64,000 nt of DNA from Fidelibacterota bacterium. GTDB taxonomy: Bacteria > Fidelibacterota > Marinisomatia > Marinisomatales > Marinisomataceae. Shown one piece after another: positions 1-8,569 of the stretch. The DNA lies in the NCBI GenBank assembly GCA_028140795.1, contig JAOIOW010000004.1:1-64000 (forward strand), read 5' to 3'. The notes under the pieces are model-generated. The model was not told the DNA's origin and did not search any database. It saw only the letters and a program-made list of their open reading frames with translations. The position numbers were made by a program, and so were the translations under genes. Within the stretch, counting starts at the first letter, position 1. Each line of letters starts with the position of its first letter.

Positions 1-2
1 TG

Positions 3-956
3 CTTGCTAGGTTTGGTAAGGCAAAAGTATCTCTTCCTGGAGGCTGTGCATGGGGTCCTAGACCTGTAGATTTTCATTTGGAGGGACTTAAGGCATTGGG
101 AGTAAAAATCTCCATTGAAAACGGATATGTTGTTGCTGATGGAAGTAATTTGAATGGAAATAAAATTCATTTTCCAAAAATATCAGTTGGGGCTACTGGA
201 AATGTTGTTATGGTTGCAATACTTGCTAAAGGCACAACAACAATAACTAATGCTGCGTCAGAGCCTGAAATTCAACAGTTATGTGAAATGTTAAATAGTA
301 TGGGGGCAAATATCTCAGGAGTTGGATCTAACACCCTCACAATTAAGGGAGTAAGCTCTCTAAACTCTATTTCAAGTATCTCTGTTATTCCAGATAGAAT
401 TGAAGCAGGAACATTCTTAATTGCTGCTGCAGCTGTTGGTGGCGAAGTAGAAATTGCAAATATTATACCTGAGCACTTAGATAGTGTGATAAAATGTCTA
501 GAAAAAGCCAATATACAATTAGAAGTAAAAGATAGCTCAATAGTCGTTAGGTCCAATGCAAATAATATATTTTCCACAAATATTGAAACCAATGAATATC
601 CAGGTTTTCCAACCGACTTACAAGCTCAATGGATGATTTTAATGTGCTTAGCAAAAGGAAATTCGACAATAAAAGAAAATATTTATTACGATAGATTTAC
701 GCACATAATGGAGTTAAACCGTCTAGGGTGTAATATTAAGCTTGAAGATTCGGTTGCAATAATTGAAGGAGATAGAAAGTTGATTGGAGCAGATGTAATG
801 TCAACAGATATTCGAGCATCTGCAGCATTAATTATCGCTGCTTTATGTGCAAAAGGTACTACCAAAATAAGTAGAGTATATCATATCGATAGAGGCTATG
901 ATAAAATCGAAAAAAAATTAACCAATATTGGTGCTGTAATTTTTAGAAAAAAATAA
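3..956 (+). CDS. murA: UDP-N-acetylglucosamine 1-carboxyvinyltransferase MurA, 5' truncated
   Basis: MurA transfers enolpyruvate from PEP to UDP-GlcNAc, the first committed step of cytosolic peptidoglycan precursor synthesis. The reading frame is open from the window edge (first full codon at base 3), and the TTG at 78 is internal, not the start. The first visible residues contain the MurA active-site loop LPGGCAWGPRPVD, whose Cys attacks PEP. Downstream are DRIEAGTFLIAAA, YPGFPTDLQAQ and the C-terminal DIRASAALIIAAL and DRGYDKIEKKL signatures of EPSP-synthase folds. About 318 codons remain, so roughly the first 100 residues lie outside the window. A Trp replaces the more usual Ile after the catalytic Cys-Ala. 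The trk operon follows 50 nt later on the same strand. Confidence 0.96.
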   Translation, partial: LARFGKAKVSLPGGCAWGPRPVDFHLEGLKALGVKISIENGYVVADGSNLNGNKIHFPKISVGATGNVVMVAILAKGTTTITNAASEPEIQQLCEMLNSMGANISGVGSNTLTIKGVSSLNSISSISVIPDRIEAGTFLIAAAAVGGEVEIANIIPEHLDSVIKCLEKANIQLEVKDSSIVVRSNANNIFSTNIETNEYPGFPTDLQAQWMILMCLAKGNSTIKENIYYDRFTHIMELNRLGCNIKLEDSVAIIEGDRKLIGADVMSTDIRASAALIIAALCAKGTTKISRVYHIDRGYDKIEKKLTNIGAVIFRKK

Positions 957-1006
957 CCGAATTTGTATTGTTTTTGAATTAATTCTTTATAGATTTACCT
1001 CCAGAC

Positions 1007-2356
1007 ATGAAAATTGTTATTATAGGCGCTGGTGAAGTAGGGTTTCACGTTGCAAAATCACTAAGTGAGTTAGACTACGATATATCAGTAATCGATATTG
1101 ATCATGCCAAATGCTCAAGAGCAAATGAACATTTAGATGTAATCGTAAATCAAGGTAACGGCTCTGATGAAAAGCTCCTAAAAAATATTAATGTAGCCGA
1201 TGCAGATTATGTATTTTGTTTAACAAATTCAGACGAAACAAATCTTATATCTTCATTGCAGTGTCATAATCTTGGAGCTAAGAAAATAATAGCTCGATTA
1301 AGAGATTTAGACTACTCTAGAAATGGAAACGCCATCCCTCCAGAAAAATTTGGGGTAGATATGGTAATTCATCCTGAGAAAGAGGTTGCAAAAGAAATAA
1401 TTAGACTAGTTAAGCATCCTTACGCAGATAAGTTTTATGAATTTGAGGGTGGAAAAGCTGTTCTATTTTCAAAAAAAATAAACCATAGATCAAAGCTTGC
1501 TGGTATGACCGTTGAAGAATTTCACAAATCTAATGAAGATTTTAAAAGTTTAATAGTTGCTGTAATTAGAGGAGAAAAAATGACAATTCCCTCAACAACT
1601 TTTAAATTTGAACCTGAAGATTATGTCTTCTTTTTTGTTAAATCAAAGAATCTTAATTCACTTCTTGAAACACTTGGGGTAAGTAACTCTGACTCCAAAA
1701 GAGTTATGATAGCTGGCGCGAGCAAAATTGGAAGGCTAGTCTCTTCAATGCTTGAAGATGACATGTCAGTGAGACTGATTGAGAAATCAAAAGAAAAAGC
1801 AACACAAATTGCTAATGAGTTAGATAAAACAATAGTTTTGAATTCAGATGCTACAGATATTGAATTTTTAAGAGGAGAAAATATTTCAGAAGTTGATTCA
1901 TTTGTGGCTGTAACAGAGGATCAACAATTAAATTTATTAGCTGGAATATTAGCTAAACAATTAAAAGTAAAACACTCAATCATTCATGTAACGAACCCCG
2001 ACTATGTTAGAAATATGTCTGACCTTGGAATTGGTTCAATTGTCAGTAAAAATAATGTTAGTGTTAACGCAGTAATTAAATCTATTAGAATTGACCAAAA
2101 AGAGCACGTTATTCAGCTTTTTAGTTCATTAGATATGGAAGCAATTGAACTTGTTGCAGAGAAAGATTCTAAAGCTTCAAGATTGCCAGTATCTAATCTA
2201 AATCTTCCTCATGGATGTATTTTGGCTTTAGTGAATCACAATGGCCATATTAAGATTCCATCTGGAGATTTTCAAATTACTGAAAATGATACTGTCCTCA
2301 TATTTTGTATTAATTCAAAGATAAGGGAAGTAAGTAAAATCTTTAAATCTGAATAA
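1007..2356 (+). CDS. trkA: Trk potassium uptake system regulatory subunit TrkA
   Basis: TrkA is the peripheral cytoplasmic NAD(H)-binding gating ring of the Trk potassium importer. The 449-residue length matches full-length TrkA with two tandem RCK units. The first Rossmann start is IIGAGEVGFHVAKSL near residue 4 and the second is MIAGASKIGRLVSSML near residue 234. Each is followed by an RCK_C-type half, and the protein ends with typical beta-rich ENDTVLIF text. Its stop codon overlaps the trkH start by one base (TAATG at 2354-2358), so the two subunits are translationally coupled in the usual trkA-trkH pair. Confidence 0.96.
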   Translation: MKIVIIGAGEVGFHVAKSLSELDYDISVIDIDHAKCSRANEHLDVIVNQGNGSDEKLLKNINVADADYVFCLTNSDETNLISSLQCHNLGAKKIIARLRDLDYSRNGNAIPPEKFGVDMVIHPEKEVAKEIIRLVKHPYADKFYEFEGGKAVLFSKKINHRSKLAGMTVEEFHKSNEDFKSLIVAVIRGEKMTIPSTTFKFEPEDYVFFFVKSKNLNSLLETLGVSNSDSKRVMIAGASKIGRLVSSMLEDDMSVRLIEKSKEKATQIANELDKTIVLNSDATDIEFLRGENISEVDSFVAVTEDQQLNLLAGILAKQLKVKHSIIHVTNPDYVRNMSDLGIGSIVSKNNVSVNAVIKSIRIDQKEHVIQLFSSLDMEAIELVAEKDSKASRLPVSNLNLPHGCILALVNHNGHIKIPSGDFQITENDTVLIFCINSKIREVSKIFKSE

Positions 2357-3780
2357 TGAGTCTTAGGCCAACATTTAGACTTTTATCTATTTTAATTGCA
2401 GTTTTATCTGTATTTCTCTTAATTCCTGCAACAATAGAATACTATGACTCTTCAAGCTTATATCTTTTTCAAATATCTGCAATTTCAATTTTTTGTGCTG
2501 TGCCAGTATGGTATTTATCAAGAAAAGCTAAGTCTTTTTCGAACAAAGATGTTTTTTTAGTTATTGTTTTATGTTGGATTTCAGCTGCAATTTTTGGTTC
2601 AATTCCATTTTATTTATCTGGAGCATTTAATGGATATTCAAATGCATTATTTGAGGCTGTTTCAGGCGTTACTACTACCGGCGCTACTATCTTAACTGAT
2701 ATTGAAAGTATGCCAAGAAGTATACTGCTATGGCGTTCATTTTTGCAATGGTTTGGTGGTTTAGGAATTGTTATTTTTACAATAGCATTATTACCATTGC
2801 TTGGAGTTTCTGGAGAAAAAATCTTTAATTTAGAATACCCAGGACCTTCCTCTGAAAAAATAACTCCCAGAATTAAAGATACTGCTAGATTGTTACTAAA
2901 ATTTTATATTGGATTTACATTAGCTCTATTTCTTTTATTATCATACAATATGTCTTTTTTTGATGCAATATGTCATGCAATGACAACAATGCCATCTGGA
3001 GGTTTTTCAACATTTAGTGATAGTATAAATGGCCAAAGTGATTATGTAAAATCAGTGATTTTACTTTTTATGTTGATCACAGGAACTAATTTTGCACTTC
3101 ATTTTAGAGCAGTAAATCTAGGTCTTAAATCTTATCAGCGAGATAGAGAGTTTCAGTATTATATTTTTGCTTGTTTATTTTTCATAGGTTTAATTTTTTC
3201 TTTTGGATTCTTTACTAATGGGAATACTTCTCCTTTGGATGTTGCTTTTCAAACTGTTTCAATAATAACAACAACTGGTTATACTTCAACGGATTATAGT
3301 AGTTGGACACCTTTTATTTCACAGTATTTGCTTTACATTTTGATGTTTACTGGAGCAATGGGCGGTTCAACCAGCGGTGGAATTAAAATCATTAGAATTG
3401 TAGCTCTTTATAAATATGTTCGTGTTGAATTAAAAAGAGCTCTTCACGAAAAAGCTATCATTCCTGTTAGAATTGGTAAGAAGGTCTTGTCAGACGAGCT
3501 TATAAGAAAAACGTTAGCGTTTTTCTTATTTTATGTGCTGTTCTTCTTTTTAGCTTCTATCATTTTTGTAATGCTAGGAGATAATTTAGAGTCTTCCATC
3601 GGAGCAGCTGCTTCAGCTATGGGTAATATTGGTCCGTCAATCGGAGAATATGGAGCTATGGATAATTATGACAGCATGCATATAGTTGGTAAATATCTTA
3701 TGATGTTTGGAATGATTTTAGGAAGATTAGAAATCTTTGCAGTTTTAGTTCTTTTTACTAGAACATTTTGGAGATCATAA
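2356..3780 (+). CDS. trkH: Trk potassium transporter membrane subunit TrkH/TrkG
   Basis: This is the ion-conducting inner-membrane subunit of the Trk/Ktr/HKT potassium uptake system. The 474-residue protein is hydrophobic throughout. It carries four pore-loop signatures with the selectivity-filter glycine: TTTGAT (about 106-111), MPSGGFST (about 212-219), TTTGYTS (about 305-311) and MGNIGPS (near 422). The stretch WRSFLQWFGGLGIVIF and the GGSTSGGIKI segment are typical of TrkH. It is coupled to trkA by a one-base overlap. The GGAG at 3770-3773 inside its last codons is the probable ribosome binding site of the next gene, uvrC. Confidence 0.95.
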   Translation: MSLRPTFRLLSILIAVLSVFLLIPATIEYYDSSSLYLFQISAISIFCAVPVWYLSRKAKSFSNKDVFLVIVLCWISAAIFGSIPFYLSGAFNGYSNALFEAVSGVTTTGATILTDIESMPRSILLWRSFLQWFGGLGIVIFTIALLPLLGVSGEKIFNLEYPGPSSEKITPRIKDTARLLLKFYIGFTLALFLLLSYNMSFFDAICHAMTTMPSGGFSTFSDSINGQSDYVKSVILLFMLITGTNFALHFRAVNLGLKSYQRDREFQYYIFACLFFIGLIFSFGFFTNGNTSPLDVAFQTVSIITTTGYTSTDYSSWTPFISQYLLYILMFTGAMGGSTSGGIKIIRIVALYKYVRVELKRALHEKAIIPVRIGKKVLSDELIRKTLAFFLFYVLFFFLASIIFVMLGDNLESSIGAAASAMGNIGPSIGEYGAMDNYDSMHIVGKYLMMFGMILGRLEIFAVLVLFTRTFWRS

Positions 3781-3781
3781 A

Positions 3782-5560
3782 ATTAGTATACAGTCCAAAA
3801 TTTTAGGCCTTCCTAAACAACCCGGTATTTATCAATTCAAAGATAAAAATGGCAAAATTATTTATATTGGAAAGGCGAAAAACCTAAAAAATAGGGTAAA
3901 GTCCTATTTTCAAAAAAAATCTTACAGAACGCCAAAAGAACAATCTTTATTGAAAAGAATAGAGGATTTCGAGTGGATTGTTTGTCAAGATGAAGCTGAT
4001 GCTTTTATTACTGAAGCCACTTTAATAAAAAAGTTTAAACCTAAATATAATGTTCAATTAAAAGATGATAAGTCATTTCCATATTTAAAAATAACCAATG
4101 AACAATTTCCCAAGGTATTTATTACAAGAAAAATATTTAATGATAAATCAAAATACTTTGGACCCTATACGGATGTCAAGTCTATGCGAAGGTTGGTAGA
4201 TGTTTTATACAAGGCATTCCCAATTAGAAATTGTTATATAGAGCTTAATGAGATAGATGAAGAAACAAAGCAGCCTATAGTATTAAAAAATGGACTAGGT
4301 ATAAGGACAATAACAGAAAATGAGTATCAAGAAATGGTTACTGATATGATTTCTTTCCTGAAAGGTGAAACTAAGACTGTCGAAAACAAACTTTCTATGC
4401 AAATGGATTATTTTACTTCAAAAATGATGTACGAAGATTCTGCAAGGGTACGGGATCAATTAAAGGCAATTAATTCATTTAAAGTTGGTCAAAGAAAATT
4501 AGAGGCAGATTTCTCAAATAGGGATGTAATTGGTTATCAAAATAAGGATAAACATTTTGTGGTAGTTATCTTAAGAATAAGAGAGGGAAGAATACTCAGT
4601 AGAGAAAAGATTTCTTTAGACTCTGATGAATCATTAGATAATATTTTAAGATCTGTTGTAATCAATTTTTACATGAATGCAGCTTATATTCCTAATAAGA
4701 TTTATTTTCCTGAACTACCTGATGAGTCCAACGAACTTGAATCTTGGTTATCAGAAAAAGCAGAAAGAAAAGTAGTATTTCATGTCCCCAAACGGGCAGT
4801 GAAGCTTCAGGAATTAAAACTTGCTAATCGAAATGCAAAATTATTACTAAATGAATGGTTGTTAAATATTGAAAAGCGCAAAGATTACATTCCAAAATTA
4901 TTAAATGAATTAAAAGATATCTTAAATCTTAAAAAACCACCTAGACTGATTGAAGCATTCGACATATCTCATTTAGGAGGCACGGATACAGTAGCTTCTA
5001 TGGTAGTATTTAAAGACGGCAGACCGTTTAAAAGTGCCTATAGAAAATATAACATTAATGTTGATAAAGTAGATGATTTTGAATCAATGAGAGAGGTGGT
5101 ATTTAGACGATACAAACGCCAATTAAATGAAAAAAATAAGTTACCTGATCTTGTACTGATTGATGGTGGAAAAGGACAGTTATCTGCTGCTTTGGAATCA
5201 CTTAAAGAATTAAAACTTGATTTACCAATAGTAGCACTTGCAAAACGCTTAGAAGAGTTATTTTTACCAGAACAAAAAGATTCTCTACGAATTGCTAAAA
5301 ATTCACCTGCCTTAAATATTTTAAAACAGTTAAGAGATGAAGCACATAGGTTTGCAATTACATTTCAGAGACAAAAAAGAACTAAAGGTATTGCGAAATC
5401 AAAATTTGAAGATATTCCTGGAGTTGGAAAGAAAACAGTTGAAAAAATATATAAGAGATTTCAAAATATCAGTGACATGAAAGATCTATCAGATAAAGCA
5501 TTATCTTACAAGCTTGGTGTAAGTCGAAAGGTTGCAATAGAAATAAAAAAAATAATTTAA
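3782..5560 (+). CDS. uvrC: Excinuclease ABC subunit C (UvrC), probable AUU start
   Basis: UvrC makes the dual incisions flanking lesions in UvrABC nucleotide excision repair. The frame is open from a stop at 3746, with no ATG, GTG, TTG or CTG before the GIY-YIG domain. A TTG at 3950 would delete that domain. Coding clearly begins earlier: PGIYQF and [18 protein letters not shown] form the N-terminal nuclease. ATT at 3782 is the best start: GGAG at 3770-3773 lies 8 nt upstream, and it leaves 13 residues before PGIY, as in other UvrC. Later come the UvrB-binding UVR helix pair (about residues 190-235), the RNase H-like endonuclease core ([20 protein letters not shown]) and a terminal helix-hairpin-helix ([16 protein letters not shown]). 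Length is 592 residues, normal for the family. It overlaps the convergent cbs gene by 4 bases. Confidence 0.93.
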   Translation: MSIQSKILGLPKQPGIYQFKDKNGKIIYIGKAKNLKNRVKSYFQKKSYRTPKEQSLLKRIEDFEWIVCQDEADAFITEATLIKKFKPKYNVQLKDDKSFPYLKITNEQFPKVFITRKIFNDKSKYFGPYTDVKSMRRLVDVLYKAFPIRNCYIELNEIDEETKQPIVLKNGLGIRTITENEYQEMVTDMISFLKGETKTVENKLSMQMDYFTSKMMYEDSARVRDQLKAINSFKVGQRKLEADFSNRDVIGYQNKDKHFVVVILRIREGRILSREKISLDSDESLDNILRSVVINFYMNAAYIPNKIYFPELPDESNELESWLSEKAERKVVFHVPKRAVKLQELKLANRNAKLLLNEWLLNIEKRKDYIPKLLNELKDILNLKKPPRLIEAFDISHLGGTDTVASMVVFKDGRPFKSAYRKYNINVDKVDDFESMREVVFRRYKRQLNEKNKLPDLVLIDGGKGQLSAALESLKELKLDLPIVALAKRLEELFLPEQKDSLRIAKNSPALNILKQLRDEAHRFAITFQRQKRTKGIAKSKFEDIPGVGKKTVEKIYKRFQNISDMKDLSDKALSYKLGVSRKVAIEIKKII

Positions 5561-6513
5561 ACAAGGTCATTTTCTTTCATCCAATCGTCTGAAAGAAACT
5601 TTCTCATATAATTTCTAATACTATCAGGTAGTATTACTAAGCAATTTTGCCCTTTTTTGAGCGATTTTGCTGCTTTTAAGGCTGCAAACATAGCTGAGCC
5701 ACATGAACCTCCAATTAATAGTCCTTCTTCGCGAATAAGAGCTCTTGCAGTATTGAATGCTTCTTTATCGTTCACCTTGACAAAATCATCCACATAATCT
5801 TTTACAAATGTTTTTGGAATGAAATCATATCCGATCCCTTCAACTTTATATGCCTGCCCTTTATATTCGTCTTCACCACCAAGAATGGAGCCATAAGGAT
5901 CTGCTCCAATAATTTTAATATTTGGAATTTCTTCTTTGAGTCTTTTACCAATACCAGTAGCAGTACCACCTGTACCAACACCCATAACTACCATATCTAA
6001 ATTTGTACCAAAATCATCAATGATTTCCTGTGCGGTTTCATGATAATGCGCATCTGGATTACAATCATTATTCCATTGATCTAAGATATGACTGTTAGGA
6101 ATTTCCTTATTTAAGCGCGCAGCAACTCCAAAATTACTTTTAGGGTCATCATGAGATGCTTCAGTAGGCGTACGTACTATTTTAGCACCTAATCCATTGA
6201 TTGTTAATTCTTTTTCCATACTCATTTTTTCTGGCATACAAATAATTAGCTTGTATCCTCTTACAGCTGCAGCTAATGCTAGTCCAATTCCTGTATTTCC
6301 TGAAGTAGCTTCAATTAATGTATCTCCTGGTTTAATACGACCTTCTTTTTCTGCTCTATCAATCATTCTAAATGCAGTTCTATCTTTTACAGATCCTCCA
6401 GGATTAAACATTTCAATTTTTGCGTAAAGATTACATTCAAGTTCTTTTCCAATAGAATTCAGTTTGATAACAGGAGTAGATCCTATTGTTTCGAGAATGT
6501 CATTATAAATCAT
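5557..6513 (-). CDS. cbs: Cystathionine beta-synthase (PLP enzyme, catalytic core only)
   Basis: This fold-type II PLP enzyme condenses serine (or O-acetylserine) with homocysteine or sulfide. The PLP lysine lies in [15 protein letters not shown] (near residue 43), the substrate loop is [20 protein letters not shown], and the phosphate-cradle glycines are [12 protein letters not shown]. Several stretches match eukaryotic-type CBS better than Cys[21 protein letters not shown] and the C-terminal [18 protein letters not shown]. At 318 residues it stops after the catalytic core, without the N-terminal heme region or the C-terminal Bateman (CBS-pair) module. Cysteine synthase activity is the alternative. 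It runs convergently with uvrC (4-base overlap) and lies downstream of hsp20 across a terminator. Confidence 0.88.
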   Translation of the reverse strand: MIYNDILETIGSTPVIKLNSIGKELECNLYAKIEMFNPGGSVKDRTAFRMIDRAEKEGRIKPGDTLIEATSGNTGIGLALAAAVRGYKLIICMPEKMSMEKELTINGLGAKIVRTPTEASHDDPKSNFGVAARLNKEIPNSHILDQWNNDCNPDAHYHETAQEIIDDFGTNLDMVVMGVGTGGTATGIGKRLKEEIPNIKIIGADPYGSILGGEDEYKGQAYKVEGIGYDFIPKTFVKDYVDDFVKVNDKEAFNTARALIREEGLLIGGSCGSAMFAALKAAKSLKKGQNCLVILPDSIRNYMRKFLSDDWMKENDLV

Positions 6514-6532
6514 GCATAGATATTAAAAAAAA

Positions 6533-6558
6533 AGGGGCGAAAAGCCCCTCTTTTTTTT
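6533..6558. terminator. Intrinsic terminator between hsp20 and cbs
   Basis: A GGGGC/GCCCC stem (6534-6538 with 6544-6548, extendable by one A-T pair) closes a GAAAA loop. It has an A-run on the left and a T-run on the right (6551-6558). The T-run on the minus strand (the A-run before 6534) terminates hsp20, so cbs probably has its own promoter or read-through. Confidence 0.85.
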
Positions 6559-6571
6559 CAATCGAATAGAA

Positions 6572-6982
6572 TTATTTTACAGAAATTTTTCTACCGAGTG
6601 ATGATTTTGCTTTTGGAAGTAGAACTTTTAATACTCCATTATCAATTTTTGCAGATATTTTATCTGTTTCAACATTGCTTGGAACACTAAAGGTTCTTTC
6701 CATTTTGCCATATTCATACGAATCATATTTATCAGACTTTCTTTGTCCTGAAATTTTTAAACGATTGCTATCGAATGTTACTTCAATATCGTCTTTGGAC
6801 ATTCCAGGAACATCCATAGTCAAATAATATTCTTTTTCATTTTCATTATAATAATTTGAAACATTATTCGTATTCATCAATGAAAAACGTGGATCATATG
6901 ATAAGTCATTGAAAAATTGATCAATAATATTATCAAATGTATCTATTTCATTGTTTAATGGTTTCCATTTTATTAAACTCAT
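6572..6982 (-). CDS. hsp20: Small heat-shock protein, Hsp20/alpha-crystallin family
   Basis: This is an ATP-independent holdase chaperone that binds unfolding proteins and forms oligomers in the cytoplasm. The 136-residue length is typical. The alpha-crystallin domain spans about residues 40-130, with YYLTMDVPGMSKDDIEVTF, LKISGQRK, the late GVLKVLLPKA strand and a C-terminal ISV motif like the I-x-I/V tail used in oligomerisation. The start has a good Shine-Dalgarno (GGAG, 6 nt before ATG on the minus strand). A perfect sigma-54 type promoter lies about 42 nt upstream, and an intrinsic terminator follows the gene, so it is a monocistronic, specially regulated unit. Confidence 0.95.
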   Translation of the reverse strand: MSLIKWKPLNNEIDTFDNIIDQFFNDLSYDPRFSLMNTNNVSNYYNENEKEYYLTMDVPGMSKDDIEVTFDSNRLKISGQRKSDKYDSYEYGKMERTFSVPSNVETDKISAKIDNGVLKVLLPKAKSSLGRKISVK

Positions 6983-7023
6983 TTTATTCTCCGTTCAATA
7001 GTTAATATTTACAGTATTATAGT

Positions 7024-7040
7024 TGCAAACGGAGTGCCAA
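7024..7040 (-). promoter_or_regulatory. Sigma-54 (-24/-12) promoter of hsp20
   Basis: Read on the minus strand the sequence is TTGGCACTCCGTTTGCA: the TGGCAC -24 box and TTGCA -12 box with exactly 10 bases between the invariant GG and GC. This is the RpoN consensus. The expected transcription start near 7012 leaves a leader of about 30 nt carrying the GGAG ribosome site of hsp20. An enhancer-binding protein site would be expected further upstream on the minus strand (above about 7060), where a loose ATGC...GCAT dyad is seen at 7052-7066. Confidence 0.8.
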
Positions 7041-7132
7041 TTAGAAAGGATATGCAAGTTTGGCATAAATAAATTTTAAGCATTGCCATTTTTTCAAATT
7101 GTAGTAAAATTGTATGAATTTTTGACATAAAA

Positions 7133-8569
7133 ATGAATTTTAAGAAAATATTATCACAAGCAAATAGTAAAGCAGAATGGGTCGGCCTTCGTTATGTTGA
7201 AGAAAAACAAAATATTCTTTCTACTAAAAAGTTTTCTTTAGACAATGTACAGCGCAATGCTACTAGAGGAGTGATGATTGATGTAATGGTAAATGGACAA
7301 TTTTCTTATTACGCCACTCCATTTCTTAATGAAAAACATATTCTTGAATGTATAGATATTGCTGTCAATAATGCCCAGCTAGCATCAAAATTTTCCGTGT
7401 TTAAATTTGATCATGACGAAGTTAGAAAAGGTTATGAAGGTACGTACAAAACAAACCTGAAATCTCCGTTAAGCAATTTATCAGTTAACGATATAAAAGA
7501 TTTAGCATTTCTTGGATCAAAAAACATGATGAATTTTGATAAAAGAATTGTTCATGCAGCTACCACTGTAGAGCTAATTGAGCGTAACACTAGAATTGTA
7601 AGCACAAATGGTGCTGACATAGACCAAAAAATGGATATTGTTTTGGTGGAATTATCCTCAACAGCTCAGGACAAAAATGATTCACAAACTCGTAGTAATC
7701 ATGGAATGAGAGGACATTGTTTTCAAGCTGGCGCTGAGTTTATAGAAGATTATGATATTCAAGCAGAAGCAAAGCAAATTTCTCATCAAGCTATTGAGTT
7801 ATTAGAGGCAGATCAATGTCCAACAGAAGTTTGTGATCTGGTATTAGCTCCTGATCAAATGATGCTACAAATCCATGAAAGCGTAGGGCATCCATTAGAG
7901 CTTGATAGAATTTTAGGAGATGAAAGAAATTTTGCTGGTTCAAGTTTTGTTAACCTTGAAGACTTTGGAACATTGCAATATGGTTCTGAATTGATGAATA
8001 TTGTATTTGATCCTACCGTTGATAACCAGCTGGCATCATACAATTATGATGATGGAGGAATGCCTGCTGCAAAAGAACATTTAATTAAAGATGGTATTCT
8101 TGTTAGAGGGTTAGGTGGTATTGAGAGTCAAATACGTTCTGGAATTGACGGTGTATCAAATCTAAGAGCATCATCTTGGAACAGGATTCCAATTGATCGA
8201 ATGGCAAATATTAACCTCGAGCCTGGAGTTTCAACCAAGGAAGAAATTATCGGAAGTATTGAGCGAGGGGTGTACATGGAAAGCAATCGTTCATGGTCCA
8301 TCGATGACTACAGAAATAAATTTCAATTCGGATGTGAATATGCAAAATTGATTGAAAATGGGGAATTGACCAAAGTTGTAAAAAATCCAAATTACAGAGG
8401 AATCACTAATCCATTTTGGAGAAGTCTTTCTATGACAGGAAATGAGGATACCTATGAAGTGTTTGGTACTCCAAATTGTGGAAAAGGTGAGCCTAATCAG
8501 GTCGAGAGAGTTGGACATGCTTCTCCGTTATGTAAATTTGATAAAGTTCAAGTATTTGGAGGAACATAA
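7133..8569 (+). CDS. tldD: Metalloprotease TldD
   Basis: TldD is the zinc-protease subunit of the TldD/TldE heterodimer, which degrades unfolded peptides and matures some ribosomally made peptides. The family zinc motif HESVGH is present at residues 248-253 (HExxxH). It is followed by LELDRILGDERNFAGSSF and NLRASSWNRIPIDRMANINL, both typical of TldD. At 478 residues it is full length. It is co-transcribed with tldE, whose start overlaps its stop by one base. ATG at 7133 follows a 150-nt intergenic region shared with the divergent hsp20. Confidence 0.95.
   Translation: MNFKKILSQANSKAEWVGLRYVEEKQNILSTKKFSLDNVQRNATRGVMIDVMVNGQFSYYATPFLNEKHILECIDIAVNNAQLASKFSVFKFDHDEVRKGYEGTYKTNLKSPLSNLSVNDIKDLAFLGSKNMMNFDKRIVHAATTVELIERNTRIVSTNGADIDQKMDIVLVELSSTAQDKNDSQTRSNHGMRGHCFQAGAEFIEDYDIQAEAKQISHQAIELLEADQCPTEVCDLVLAPDQMMLQIHESVGHPLELDRILGDERNFAGSSFVNLEDFGTLQYGSELMNIVFDPTVDNQLASYNYDDGGMPAAKEHLIKDGILVRGLGGIESQIRSGIDGVSNLRASSWNRIPIDRMANINLEPGVSTKEEIIGSIERGVYMESNRSWSIDDYRNKFQFGCEYAKLIENGELTKVVKNPNYRGITNPFWRSLSMTGNEDTYEVFGTPNCGKGEPNQVERVGHASPLCKFDKVQVFGGT

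Noticed and set aside
3950-5560. uvrC starting at TTG 3950
   Set aside because: That start removes the whole GIY-YIG nuclease domain, which is clearly encoded in frame upstream.
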